From contig MOWL01000027.1 of NCBI GenBank assembly GCA_002110485.1, positions 124,001 to 188,000 on the forward strand: a stretch of DNA of 64,000 bases. The letters run 5' to 3'. Shown in pieces: positions 11,101 to 21,886 of the stretch. The position numbers and the translations under genes were made by a program. The notes beneath the pieces are model-generated. The model was not told where the DNA came from. It was given only the letters and a program-made list of their open reading frames with translations, and ran no database searches. The first letter of the stretch is position 1, and every line of letters starts with the position of its first letter. The DNA comes from Emergomyces orientalis (Eukaryota; Ascomycota; Eurotiomycetes; Onygenales; Ajellomycetaceae).

Positions 11101-11782
11101 ACTGATAGAGGATCTGATGCCATGTCTATCTCATGTGCCACTTGACATTCTAACACCCCTTCATTCAGGTTTTCTGACACAAAGATCAGGTTCAGAGTTG
11201 TTTCAGTACTATCATGATTCTGCCATGTGATCTCACCCTGTGGTGTTATCAGTTGTAAGTTGAGAGCATTCATCTGTGCTATAAGTTTCCATGTCAGTTC
11301 AAAATTGTGCCTCACACGCTCCCCTCCCCAGCTTGAGTGATGTACATTGAAGTCTTCTAGCACCATCATCTCTGCTTGTTGCACAGGTGTCTCATGATTA
11401 CATGCTTGTGTGCTTGTCTCCTGGTTCTGCATCTGTAGCAACGCCTCTGCCTCTTCCATCATCATCTGTAGTTGCAGAATGGGGGAGTCCTCGGGCACCA
11501 TTGTGTAGCTGCCTGGCGGGGTGGCATAGACATTGAGTATTAGCACCGGGCCCTTTGCTGTGATGATAGTTAACAGTATCATGTATCTTGTTACTGCTCT
11601 AACCTCTCATGTCTCTGCCGCCAGTCTTTTGTTGATGAGAAACCCCACTCTAGTCTCCTTATTTTGCATGCCTGCCTGCCAAAAACCACAGTTGATTGAA
11701 CATGTTGTGCCACTGCCAGCTCTCTCATGCATCCATGGCTCTTGTAGCGCAATAATATTGTAGTTTAATGCTGTTTCGGGCT
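8154..11782 (-). mobile_element. LINE1: 5'-truncated Tad-like non-LTR retrotransposon
   Basis: This minus-strand insertion of 3.63 kb is bounded by a 14-bp target duplication and ends in (AAT)n. The 5' end is truncated inside ORF2, so there is no gag. It inserted into LINE2-A and split its RT. It is homologous along its length to LINE4 (54935-58870). The 3' untranslated part (8178-8450) shares with LINE4 the phrases around GGAGCAGCCACAGCTGCTCT. Arg, Gly and Trp codons have decayed by transitions, giving a TG/CA-rich look. Confidence 0.9.
8450..11763 (-). pseudogene. LINE1 ORF2: endonuclease and reverse transcriptase
   Basis: One frame runs from about 11763 to about 8916, then continues with denser decay to about 8450. 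Order: AP-endonuclease (ALQEPWMHERAG near 11750; EDFN instead of GDFN; SDP instead of SDH), RT (PNDKAPGANGIPNQFLK, RT motif A as SLNISEAYD, GSPLSLILF, FVDDINILAY) and a C-terminal region with ARQAWQHF. Stops are TGA at Trp positions (SHSWW near 10867, LVKW near 10675, EW after LPRHLT near 9921, AHW near 9649) and one TAA (IL.KYELMHF, where LINE4 has Gln). The catalytic Asp of motif A is Asn and the endonuclease acids are altered, so it is inactive. Confidence 0.85.
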
Positions 11783-11796
11783 TGCATTTTCAATTA
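11783..11796 (+). repeat. 14-bp target-site duplication of LINE1, right copy
   Basis: TGCATTTTCAATTA, identical to 8140-8153. It marks the 5' (truncated) end of LINE1. Confidence 0.85.
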
Positions 11797-12200
11797 ATAA
11801 ACAGTTTTCTTTTATTGTTTTTGAATGATATAATAATGCAATATCATCAATGTAGCTGAGTGTTCTCACTAGCTTTATTTCTCTATTTTGAAATAATGTT
11901 CTTATATATATCAAAAATAGAATGGGAGAGACTGGAGATCCCTGAGAGACTTCTATTTCAATTTTTGTTTCCTTTTGTTTTATTTCATCAAAAAACAACT
12001 GAATGGTTCTTTCTGACATAAAATAACTAACTCATTTTATCAATGATTTTGGAGTATTTAATTCCACCAGAGTTTGAATTAAATGCTCTTTTAAAACATG
12101 ATCAAATGCATCTTTTATATTAATAAAAGCAGCAGTTGAAACTAGTTTTTCATTTCTAGCTAATTCTATATCATGAGTTAGAGAAAATACTGCATCTATT
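11797..12200 (-). mobile_element. LINE2-A, upstream half (RT catalytic core)
   Basis: A very AT-rich minus-strand frame (about 12200 to 11797) encodes SAIDAVFSLTHDIELARNEK, AFINIKDAFDHVL, GSPVSPILFLIY and SYIDDIALLYH, the RT core. The only stop inside is a TGA before VSYFMSER, where LINE1/LINE4 relatives carry Trp. The YIDD and GSPVSPILF boxes are intact, but motif A reads FINIKDAFD (Asn for the first Asp). The 5' boundary near 12200 falls inside a copy of the multicopy gene relic (12200-13160). It is related to LINE2-B, which preserves the RNase H part. Confidence 0.75.
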
Positions 12201-13160
12201 GCTGATTCAGTAAGCATTCTTCTAGTCGCTGATACCTGATCTCTATTGTTGACTTGTCTTGTCATGATCATATCATCACTGTCATCATACTTGTAGTTGA
12301 AGAAAATGACAACTCTAAGTTTCTTGTCTATATGAAGCAGATTGCTTCATCTACAGAGCTGTCTCTTTACTGATACTCACTCAATGTTAGTAGAGTTATA
12401 GTTCTTCTCAAGTTTATTCTGTGAATAATCATTTACAGAAATCTCAATAGCTGTGTCAGCTGATTAAATCTGCTGATTACATTTTTTCATGTGTAACAAA
12501 CTTTTCATCTTTGACTTCAGAGTCTTTATTCAATAATCACTAGATTTAATAATCAAGTTCTACTTGATATCTCTACACACTGTTTTATGATTGAGTACAA
12601 TTTTTCAAGAAATTGTATAGTAAATATATCTTGAAGAATTCTCTTCATATTCATCTTTCTCATTCCATTCAGTCAATAAGAGAAAGCCGAGCTGGTGTGA
12701 TTCTAGCAAGATACAGTGCGGGGAGAGGCTGAAGGAATATTGAATTGATGATGTACTGCCAAAATGGCCTGAAATGGAGGCATTCCATGAAACAAATGTC
12801 TGAGACTGAGAGGCAGTATTATCACTAAAGACACTATTTGTCATTATCTATAGATCATGGCACTGATAAACCTAGCATTGATTGCGAGATATTAGCCTGT
12901 AATTCACAGAATTCAAACATCTATCAATTATAATGACAAGCAGAGAGGGAATTTTTTTGAGTAGAACAAGAACTGTGAGCTCTGTCTGAATAGACTTGAA
13001 AGTGCTTGTCACTTGAAAGTGCTTGTCTCTTTCAGTGTCACAATACAAACACTGAAGAGAAAGAGCAGAAATGCCAGATCAAACAGTTGTGATGTTTACA
13101 TTGTTTGCATTGAATCTTCCAGCAGTTCCTGTAAATGGCATACATGTACCATATTTAATA
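12200..13160 (-). pseudogene. Heavily mutated paralogue of the 39.5-40.7 kb multicopy gene, with its promoter region
   Basis: The minus-strand ORF from 12844 (MTNSVFSDNTASQSQTFVSW) matches the 40.7-kb copy (MTNSVFDLDTTSQTQTLVPW). Homology continues downstream to about 12200, ending in NNRDQVSATRRMLTE where LINE2-A begins, and upstream through the promoter to about 13160, where Copia-C has inserted. Compared with the other copy it has lost nearly all CpG and most CpC dinucleotides by C-to-T and G-to-A transitions. Trp codons became TGA (TIS.KI, NIE.VSVK). It retains a stretch of about 30 codons (KKLRVVIFFNY and following) that is deleted from the 40-kb copy. The function of the family is unknown to me; I believe it is a lineage-specific multicopy Eurotiales family. 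Confidence 0.7.
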
Positions 13161-13162
13161 CA

Positions 13163-13167
13163 ATACG
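13163..13167 (+). repeat. Copia-C target-site duplication, left
   Basis: ATACG directly before the left LTR, repeated at 18887-18891 directly after the right LTR. The 5-bp size is standard for LTR retroelements. Confidence 0.9.
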
Positions 13168-13589
13168 TGTGAAACATGAGATTATCGCCACACATTCATT
13201 GGCTAAGACATACACACATGTTCAATTGCCACACTAATTGCCACACGGCGAACTCCGATGGAATCTCCACCAAATACACCCTCATCTTCGCCGATCTTTA
13301 ATATATTCACCATTACATTGATTTTTCTACGAAGTCAGAGGTATTCAGCTGAGAATATCACAATACAATCAATATAGCATGTAAATCACTCATATTATTG
13401 ATGGATAGTTGTTGGGCAGCCTAAGATGGATTCACGGGTATAAATAGCCATGGAAAACCCATAGATATTTAGCTAGAGCAGAGCTCAGAGCACACAGACC
13501 ACAATACCATATATCTCAATATATTAATTCCTCTCTATATATGTGCATATTATGCTAGCTCCACTCTCCGTCTTATCCTCCGTTTCATA
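13168..13589 (+). repeat. Copia-C left LTR (422 bp)
   Basis: It starts TGTGAAAC and ends GTTTCATA, a near-perfect short terminal inverted repeat. It is nearly identical to 18465-18886, with about seven to eight differences (under 2 percent), which appear to be transitions. It carries the promoter, with TATAAATAG near 13439 as a likely TATA box. GTTATGAGCCCGGG directly after it is a likely primer-binding site. Confidence 0.92.
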
Positions 13590-13722
13590 GTTATGAGCCC
13601 GGGTGCAACTACTGCTCTAAAACATTGATTACTGCATATAATATTGCTGCATTCTATACGAACCCTCCCCATTCGCATACACTCTATATTAGACCATTCA
13701 ACACGCTGAAAAAATCGAAAAG

Positions 13723-16700
13723 ATGGCTGTGATGACTAATGAGATCATTCTCAGGACTAGCAAAGACTGAGATAATTGATATGAAGAAGTTCAAATGAAA
13801 GCAATGGCTCTAAACTTCCACAAATATACAGATTTAGACGCCAAACACATAGCCCCTCCTATGGAGCCAGAACCTTATGAACCAGATACAGAAGAAATAC
13901 GCTCGGAGATGGTGCATATGCACTTCTACTTATACAAACAGCGTACAGAGACATATAAGATCTATATGAAAGGCGTCAAGGAACTCTACAATCATATATC
14001 AACAACCATAGACCCGAAGCTACGAAGAGTCCTGAAAAAAACACTAGATTCACACCAAATATTGAAGGACTTAAAGAGCTTCATTGCTCCAACAAAATGC
14101 CAAAGAGAGATTGAACTCACTAATCTCTTTTTAAAGCTTTTCAAGTCATCAGAGGTGCGAAAGCGAGCAGCCGATGAATGACTGCTAGAATGGAAGGACT
14201 GCCACTGATTAGTCCTCAAATATGACGTTGATGGATTCACCAGCGAACCAGGCAATCTATATAGATTCCTTAATGCGGTGCAAGCCATACACCCCGAATT
14301 CTCAGACTTCCGTCGCCAGGAACTGGAGAACGTCCTAGAGAACGGTGACAAGCCATTAAGTGTACAAAAAATGATCAATCACTTCAGATCACACTGTCGG
14401 ACACGCATCACAGAAGACGAGCCTGAATACTCTAAAAACAATGCAGTATTTGCTACATATCAAGACCAATCCACGAAGGAAACAGTGGAAACTCCTAGCA
14501 AGGAATTCACTAAGAAATCAAGAGAAAATCAACAAAATAAATGTGTGTGTGAAGAACCACATCTCTATGTCAAATGCTGGGTCATGAATGCTGAAGAACG
14601 CCCGTCCGGGTGAACTCCTTGAAAAGAAATAGAGGATAAGGTTAAAAAGACTCTAAAAAACGAGCAAATGAAGAAATCTGTTGACAATGCCTTTGCCAGA
14701 GAGAAGAAGACTCTGGCAGTGACCACTATACACTCTCTGCCAAAGAATGAAGAAACTGATGAATATACAGCTTTGGTTACAACCACCTTCACGGCTGAAC
14801 ATGCCAGCGGATACCAATACCCTCTGCGAGATAGCTTTATATACAATACAGAAGTCAATAAGCATGTATGCAATGACCGCAGCCGCTTTGAGAACTTCGA
14901 ACCTTGCGAAGAATCCTACCTATATGCAGGAGATTCGAAGATAGCCATTCAAGGCACAGGGCAGGTGTGGTTAGCTGTACAATCACCAAAGAGAGTAAGA
15001 TGAATGCTTCTACTAAATGTGGCATATGTTCCTGGTTTTCACACAAATCTCGCGGCATCCCCTTTCTTCAAGAAGAAGGGATTGGGAATTGATGAACTAA
15101 ATCACACTATAATTGATCAAGATGGGGTTGCGCAATTCAACTTAACCTATGTTCATGAGAAATACGTTCTGGAGTATAAACCTCTACCTGAGAATAATAC
15201 CGCTTTCGCCGTACGATCGGCATTACCGCGGCCACCCACCAACGCCACGGCAGCCCTATGGCATAGGCGCCTGGCACACGCCGGGCCGGAGGCCCTCACA
15301 CACATACCCGCCGAAATCGCGGGCTCCGAGATCAACGGGCCGAAAACATCAGAATGTGAAACATGTGCATTAGTGAAGATGCACAATATCATCTCTCGGA
15401 GGCCTATGGCTCGCGGAAGCCGCTCATTTGAAGCTCTACACTTCGATATTATTCATGTGGAAGAGGCATACAATGGCCTTTGATATATTGCTCATCTATA
15501 CGATCCGTACACACATCTACATAGAGTAGGGTGTTTAAAACAGAAATCCGATGCATTCGATTTCATACGCAGCACAGCACTAATAATCAAAAAGCAACTA
15601 AATCTCAACGTTCTAAGGATCCATACTGACGGTGAAAAGGCATTATCCTCGCCGTTCATGCAGTGGGTAAAAGAGGAAGGCATTCTTCTAGAGCGTTCGG
15701 CACCCTATACACCCGAGCAGAATGGAGCTGCAGAACGCTCAGGGGGTATGATTACAAGAACCGCTCGGGCACTACGCATATCTGCAAGATTCCCACATAA
15801 TCTATGGCCTGAAACAACAGAGGCCGCCGCCTACTTACTAAATAGAACGCCCACTAGAGCATTAGGATGGAAATCGCCGAATCAAGTCCTCTATGAATAC
15901 ACGAAGAAGGATACAGACATCAACAAAGGCATGAAACTAGCTCATCTGCGAGCATACGGGTGCAAGGCATACATATTGAATAAAAAGATCCCTAGAATGA
16001 TGAAGCTAACTGCCAGAGCAAAAATTGGATTTCTAATTGGATATACTTCCACTAACATTTTCCGAATCTGGCTTCCACAATCTCAGGAGATTACAGAATC
16101 TCGAGATGTTCTTTTTAATGAAGATACATTCTTTGACCCTCAGAACTTGCCTGAGAAGGATGTACTTGAACTACTGATTCCCAGGACCATTTCTACACCA
16201 CTCAGATCAATCAAAGGTATGAATGAAGAGGAGGAGGATGTTCAATTATCATTAATTGAGCTGATGCTGAGAACAGCGGATCTCGATGAACATGGAACCT
16301 TCATGGTGGAACAAGCCACCTCAAAATCAATGCATAATGGACCTCTCACGCCCGAACCAACACCTCCACGGCATACCGAGGCTAGCATGCCACGGCATGC
16401 CGATTCACACCTACCACACTACACGCCGGGCAGCTTTCCGGAAGGCGAGCCCGCACACGCACCACAAGCCATGGAACCTCCATCCATGAGCCCCCCAACG
16501 AGCGGAATACCCGCCATAGACGAACCATCTAATCAGTTAATGGAGTCATTACATGACACAACAATTAGAGCTTCTAGTAGAGAGATAATAAGCAATGTCT
16601 CTCCTTCTAATATAGTGCAAGGAAAGCGAGTGAGAAAACCCAATACAGAATGATCTTCAGCTTATACAACAAGCATGGAATCTTTAATATATACTGCATT

Positions 16701-18366
16701 TCATGCAGTGTTCATGGGTGGCACACGGGCCGAGCTCACGCCATTGAACCCCCCTAACCTGCCGAAAATCCATAGGGATACGCTGCCCCCGCCGCCACGC
16801 GGCTGGGCCGCGGCTACAAAACACCCTTTTGCCAGAGAATGGCGTGCGGCCGCTGACATCGAATATAAGGCTCTAGAACAGCGCCAATGCTGGCAAGAGG
16901 TGGAAATACCTTCTGAACCAGAAGTCCGCGCTCTGCCATTGATGTGGGTATACACCTACAAATTCGACACGGACGGCTATCTAGCTAAATTCAAGGCATG
17001 GCTTGTTGTACGAGGGGACCTCGCCAGTAATGAAGCAACAGAGACCTACTCCTGCACTTTAGCAATGAAAATCTTTCGCGTTCTAATGACCATGACAGCA
17101 GCCTTCGATTTTGAAGCTCATCAATTTGATGCCATTAACGCCTTTCTAAACGCACGAATTGATAAACAAATCTATGTTGTGCCAGCTCAGGGATACGGCC
17201 GCCCCGGTCGCTATCTTCTATTAAAAAGAGCTCTATACGGGCTGCCTGAATCCCCTCTGTTATGGAATAATGAACTCGGATCTCAACTTAAGAAGCTTGG
17301 ACTACGCCCCATTAGTGAAGAGCCATGCCTCTATACTAGTGAGAACCTCATGTTATTCTTCTATGTGAATGATATAGTGATTCTATACCATAGAGATCAT
17401 CATGAGGCATTTAACCGATTTAAGCAATCACTAACCATGACATATGACCTAAGGGATATGGGAGATTTGAACTGGTTCCTAGGAATTCGTATCTTACGGG
17501 ACCGCAATGAGAAAAAGCTCTGGTTATGTCAGGACAGCTATATGGCTAAAATAGCCGCAAAATTCAACCTAGAGCGTCGAACACGGTATTGAATGCCTTT
17601 ATCAAAGAATGAATTCTCTACACACCAATCCTCATACGATGGTGAAGCTTCCCCGCAGGAAATCCATGCATATCAATGCCGCATTGGATCACTAATCTAC
17701 CCTGCCATTGGAACGAGGCCAGATCTCGCATTCGCGGCAAGCGCCCTCGCTGGGTTCATGACGAATCCAGGCCCAAGACATTCAGATATGGCAGATCGGG
17801 TGATTGCTTTTGCTAATCAAACCAGGCATCTAGCGATTGAGTATAGTGCCCCAAAACCCGGCTCTACTACCCCAGATTTCATCATACATGCCGATGCGGC
17901 CTATGCAGACGACCCGAACACCCACTGAAGCACACAAGGAATGATGTTCTCACTCTTTGGAGGATTAATAGATTGGAAGTCATCTAAGTAAAAGACTGTA
18001 ACCACTTCTTCCACTGAATCTGAGCTTCTTGCCCTATCTTATGCAGCGAAGGAGGCCATATGGTGGGATCGAGTGTTTAATCAACTTGGACTGGATACTC
18101 AGTGCCATCTAGTTATTCATAATGACAATCGCCAAACCATTCGACTCCTAACAGCCGCCGCACCAATGCTAACCACTAAACTACGCCATATTGATGTGCA
18201 TAATCACTGGCTCCGTGAACAAATAGCCACCGGACGCCTAGCTATTCAATGGGTTGACACAAAAGCCATGATCGCTGATGGAATGACCAAGGCACTCGGA
18301 GGCCAAAAACACGCCGAATTCATACGAATGCTCGGATTAACTGATATAGGCTCCCAAATTGAATAA
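13723..18366 (+). pseudogene. Copia-C gag-pol polyprotein frame
   Basis: A single frame from the ATG at 13723 to the natural TAA at 18364 spans 1548 codons with no frameshift. Order: gag (13723-14620), protease region (about 14830-15000), GAG-pre-integrase (WHRRLAHAGPE, CETC), integrase D,D,E (HFDII; HTDGEKAL; QNGAAERSGG), RT (AINAFLNARI; FFYVNDIVILY) and RNase H. Premature stops are eleven TGA (13768, 13777, 14179, 14206, 14611, 14620, 15001, 15481, 16651, 17590, 17926) and one TAA (17989, at the Gln of the SKQK motif). The gag TGAs sit at Trp positions (KD-W-DN-W-Y pattern). Catalytic losses: the protease Asp-Thr-Gly appears as Asn-Thr-Glu and YVDD is YVND. Confidence 0.9.
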
Positions 18367-18464
18367 AACAACGCCTACACACTCATTAAAACACGCCTTT
18401 TCCTATATATATATTTCATATTACTACTACTGCTACTGCTGCGGGCATATTCGGTGAGGGGGTA

Positions 18465-18886
18465 TGTGAAACATGAGATTATTGCCACACATTCATTGGC
18501 TAAGACATACACACATGTTCAATTGCCACACTAATTGCCACACGGCGAACTCTGATGGAATCTCCACCAAATACACCCTCATCTTCGCCGATCTTTAATA
18601 TATTCGCCATTACATTGATTTTTCTACGAAGTCAGAGGTATTCAGCTGAGAATATCATGATACGATCAATATAGCATGTAAATCACTCATATTATTGATG
18701 GATAGTTGTTGGGCAGCCTAAGATGGATTCACGGGTATAAATAGCCATGGAAAACCCATAGATATTTAGCTAGAGCAGAGCTCAGAGCACACAGACCACA
18801 ATACCATATATCTCAATATATTAATTCCTCCCTATATATGTGCATATTATGCTAGCTCCACTCTCCGTCTTATCCTCCGTTTCATA
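18465..18886 (+). repeat. Copia-C right LTR (422 bp)
   Basis: Same length and ends as 13168-13589. It is followed by the target duplication ATACG at 18887-18891. The few differences from the left copy appear to be transitions, several at CpG. Confidence 0.92.
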
Positions 18887-18891
18887 ATACG

Positions 18892-19437
18892 TTTACATCC
18901 TGCCAACACATACTCCGTAGTTGAGGGCCATGACTTCCTATTACAAGCTAGATAGTAGATACCATCAAATGCCGATTATGCCATTCTGTCTTGAATAGTA
19001 ACAATGAGGCGAAGCGAAGCAAAGCTTAAATATTTGCTCGAAGAGTGTGAAAAAGTCATTCATTAATGGTTTGCCTAGACTCAGATATGATTGATTGATT
19101 CTTTCACGACCATGTCAGTGCATCCGCCAGCCCCCGACAGGGGCGCGTTAGAGTGTGCTGACATACGGAGTAGTTTACCCACTCAACCCCTCATCTCCAT
19201 ATTTATTACTCCGTACTCTGTTTATAATACCTCATCAACAACTATATATAGTTATTATATATTTTATATTTAAAAATTGTATATATTAATAGTATAGTGT
19301 TACGGACTCGAGGGGACACCTGCGAGAGCAGTAAGGCCGCTAGGAGACGCCCATATCCCCAAGGGAAAGCAACTATCTAATCACGTGATGCATCGGAATG
19401 ATAGGAGCTTTTAGTACTCCACTGGATCACCAAAGTA
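18892..19437. other. Intergenic, no gene seen
   Basis: It contains two copies of the ACTCCGTA motif (both strands), a short GCGAAGC repeat near 19012, and an AT-rich tract around 19240-19300. It looks like ordinary flanking DNA next to Copia-C. Confidence 0.4.
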
Positions 19438-20223
19438 CTAGTCTTGACTACCACAGTGATCGGGTAGGAAGGAGTAGGAGGAGCTACAGAACGAACTACA
19501 AGGGGATTTCATCATGTATATAAAGACGTTCCTTATCCATGTCACCCGAGAAATGGGCAAGATGAGGTATTCCTGCGTATCCGGCGTCTCCTTCAACGCG
19601 TCGCCTTCCCGACGGTCGGACACCAGGGGTGTAACTTGCTCTGATCGGTGGACTAGAACATGGGATTCCTCGCACGGGCTTGGGTCAGCCTCGATGAAAT
19701 CATTGGAGTAATTCGACGGCTCCTTTGATGTGTTGCTTTCGCGATAGTCGGAGGCCGGGGTAGGAGTTGGTTCTCGTTGATTGGGTGGGTCGTCGGCAAC
19801 ATCCCTCGGGCTTGAGTGAGCCTCCTCGATGGGGTCGCCAGAGAAATCTGACGGGTGGAGTGATGGTGGGGGAGCGTCGACTGCGGGAGAGTCGAACGGG
19901 ATCCGTTCGTCCCGGTTAATGCCGTTGAGACGAGAGACGATGGATGGCGGTGCGGAAAATTCGGCGAACGTTTCGCTTGCTACGTCTTTGGAGAGATCAC
20001 CGGACGCGGAGAACGGGGGCGTGGGTGTGGGTATGGGAAGGAAGTGCGGGGGCTCTCCATTAGACCAAGGATCGGAAGCGCACGTTTCCGGGAGATTCGC
20101 CGTGTCCAGCTGAGGTGATGGAGAGCCGTCGGCAGATCTGGGGAAGGTGGTGTCGTACGTGGAGGTAGCCGTGTTGTGAGATGAGATGATGAGACGCTCC
20201 TTTCCCCCCGATCCAGGCGGCAC
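19438..20223 (-). CDS. Hypothetical Ser/Pro/Asp-rich protein exon
   Basis: An open frame of about 260 codons in GC-richer, CpG-containing DNA encodes a low-complexity Ser/Pro/Asp/Glu sequence without a recognisable domain (for example PPHFLPIPTPTPPFSASGD and DPPNQREPTPTPASDYRE). There is no ATG near its beginning; an in-frame stop lies just upstream. It would therefore have to be an internal exon after an acceptor near 20225, or a chance ORF. The last 30 residues are hydrophobic and Ser/Cys-rich and may be intron read-through. The unmutated composition contrasts with the transposons. Confidence 0.3.
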   Translation of the reverse strand: MPPGSGGKERLIISSHNTATSTYDTTFPRSADGSPSPQLDTANLPETCASDPWSNGEPPHFLPIPTPTPPFSASGDLSKDVASETFAEFSAPPSIVSRLNGINRDERIPFDSPAVDAPPPSLHPSDFSGDPIEEAHSSPRDVADDPPNQREPTPTPASDYRESNTSKEPSNYSNDFIEADPSPCEESHVLVHRSEQVTPLVSDRREGDALKETPDTQEYLILPISRVTWIRNVFIYMMKSPCSSFCSSSYSFLPDHCGSQD

Positions 20224-21060
20224 TTGACGTCTTTATATGTCCCATGTTCAACCCTCCCCCTCCTCCCCTGTGAAAAGGCCCCTCCCCTGCGAACAGAAAT
20301 AGGTTGAGGCTGATCGAGGAGGATAGCAAAATGGTAGCTGAGATGTGCCTTTGCGTGAATCGCCAATCATCCACACCGAAGAAGCCGCTGAACCGGGGGC
20401 GATGTTGCATTGATGGGGTGGACCAACGCAGAAGTCCTCCTGGCTTCACCCCCATGCCAACTTCGTCCAGTCAATATCGACCAGTCAACCCCACCCTAAC
20501 CAACCCCCCTTTTTACCCCTGGCCGCGCGCCAGGAAGTTGACCAAGTTCTGTCATGCAACCACTTGATTTCCCCTTTATGCCATACCAACTAACAAAATT
20601 CTAGACCTTGATCCCACCGTTGACGGTCAACCCGAACCATGCCTGAAACTCAGCCTGGACTTTATCTGGCGATGGCTCCGCATAATCGATCACAAATCTT
20701 CCAGTGCAAACAATGCAGCGCAGAAGGGAATTGCCATGATTGGGGGTTCATTGGTACCCCGTTCTTCTTAACACAGGCCCTAAGCCAGAATGCTAGAGAT
20801 TTTCTTCGCGCAATTGTAAGGAAGCCGAAGACATTTGCTTCGGATGCGGATTGGCAGAGACCGAATCTAGGTTGGGAGTGGACTACATCATCAGAACTCG
20901 AAGTATCTGTGTCAGGCGCATAATTGCTATAATCGGAAATGGGGTTATGTGTTTTGGGATCGGAAGAGGTTGATGGGAATGGGGTTGAGTGAGAGAATGA
21001 GGCAGTTTGCGCCGTTTGTTGATTATTGATTATTTGCGAACTCGGGTAGCTGCCCACTCA
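20224..21060. other. Region with conflicting overlapping ORFs, no supported gene
   Basis: ORFs of 94-131 codons overlap on both strands (20639-20923 plus; 20662-21057 and 20060-20455 minus). None has a family resemblance I can name, and they exclude one another. The 20460-20560 stretch is CCC/AACC-rich. Confidence 0.3.
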
Positions 21061-21093
21061 TAATGATGATTTTTTTTAATTTCTCTAGCTCTT

Positions 21094-21123
21094 ACCCTAT
21101 CGAACCCTAATCCTAACCTAACA
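21094..21123 (+). repeat. Degenerate interstitial telomere-like repeat
   Basis: ACCCTATCGAACCCTAATCC followed by TAACCTAAC contains about four imperfect CCCTAA units, the complement of the TTAGGG fungal telomere repeat. It may be a chance run or a trace of a former chromosome end or break repair. Confidence 0.35.
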
Positions 21124-21124
21124 C

Positions 21125-21886
21125 CTATTCCTGCTGCTGCTTATCTCCCAGCCGCAGCCGATCATTGGCTGTTCAGGAAAATGGCCTTCAAACGTAGCCA
21201 AGTAGAGGGATTCAGTAATAAGGCACCTATTGTAAGATAAGCTAGAGCCCGCGAGCGTCTAGAGCACTAACCACCTCGGCCAAAAAGACCAAACAGTATG
21301 ATACCAACCGGTATCAAGGCGCCCACACCCATATATATAGTTAAACCCCCGGGGCATGCCGACACGACATGACACCAATCATAAATTGATATCACTTGTT
21401 TTACTTCCGCTAGTCAGCTATAAAAGCCCATTGATTTCCCAACTGACATGCGATACATACTCATCAATTTCATTTTTAATCTGTTGCTCTACTCTCAGCA
21501 CCAAGACAAATCCCCTATAAAAGCTAAGGTTTAACAGGCTCCTCCTCGTGATTGACATGTTCCCTTATATGGAACAATATATCAACCATTTGATTGCCAA
21601 ATATCCTTCTGACTGATTTAAGGTAGGAGCAAGCATTTTCACCCAGATGATGTATTTGATCTTTGATTTACTCATTGAGATATGTCGTTGGAAAATGAAA
21701 TCCTATATTTGTCTGACCACTGGTCAATTCACTGATTCACGTGGGATATGTTTATGTGCCAAGAGTGATCAGTTTTTAATTTTTTAATTTTTTAAATAGG
21801 GTTAGTGTGCTGTAATTGGGGTTGATAATCAGTCTTTTTGAAGCCCTTCTGTTGTTTCCGAGTCGTTGTTTCTCCTCTTTATACAG
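21125..21886. other. Intergenic, no gene seen
   Basis: AT-rich, only short ORFs and no repeats shared with the rest of the window. It probably includes the 3' flank of the minus-strand gene that ends at 21887. Confidence 0.35.

Larger units (their letters stand above)
13168..18886 (+). mobile_element. Copia-C: structurally complete Ty1/Copia retrotransposon (5.7 kb)
   Basis: The element has two 422-bp LTRs, a 5-bp target duplication (ATACG), a tRNA-like primer site after the left LTR and a purine tract (GGTGAGGGGG, 18453-18462) before the right LTR. It carries a single gag-pol frame. It inserted beside the promoter of the 12.3-kb gene relic. Near-identical LTRs imply a recent insertion, but protease and RT active sites are mutated and twelve stops interrupt the frame. 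Either it was mobilised in trans or the mutations came after insertion and missed the LTRs. Copia-A (1-1880) is an older relative. Confidence 0.93.

Noticed and set aside
20639..21057. Overlapping ORFs on both strands, one with a CxxC pair
   Set aside because: The two frames exclude each other and neither has recognisable residues or splice support.
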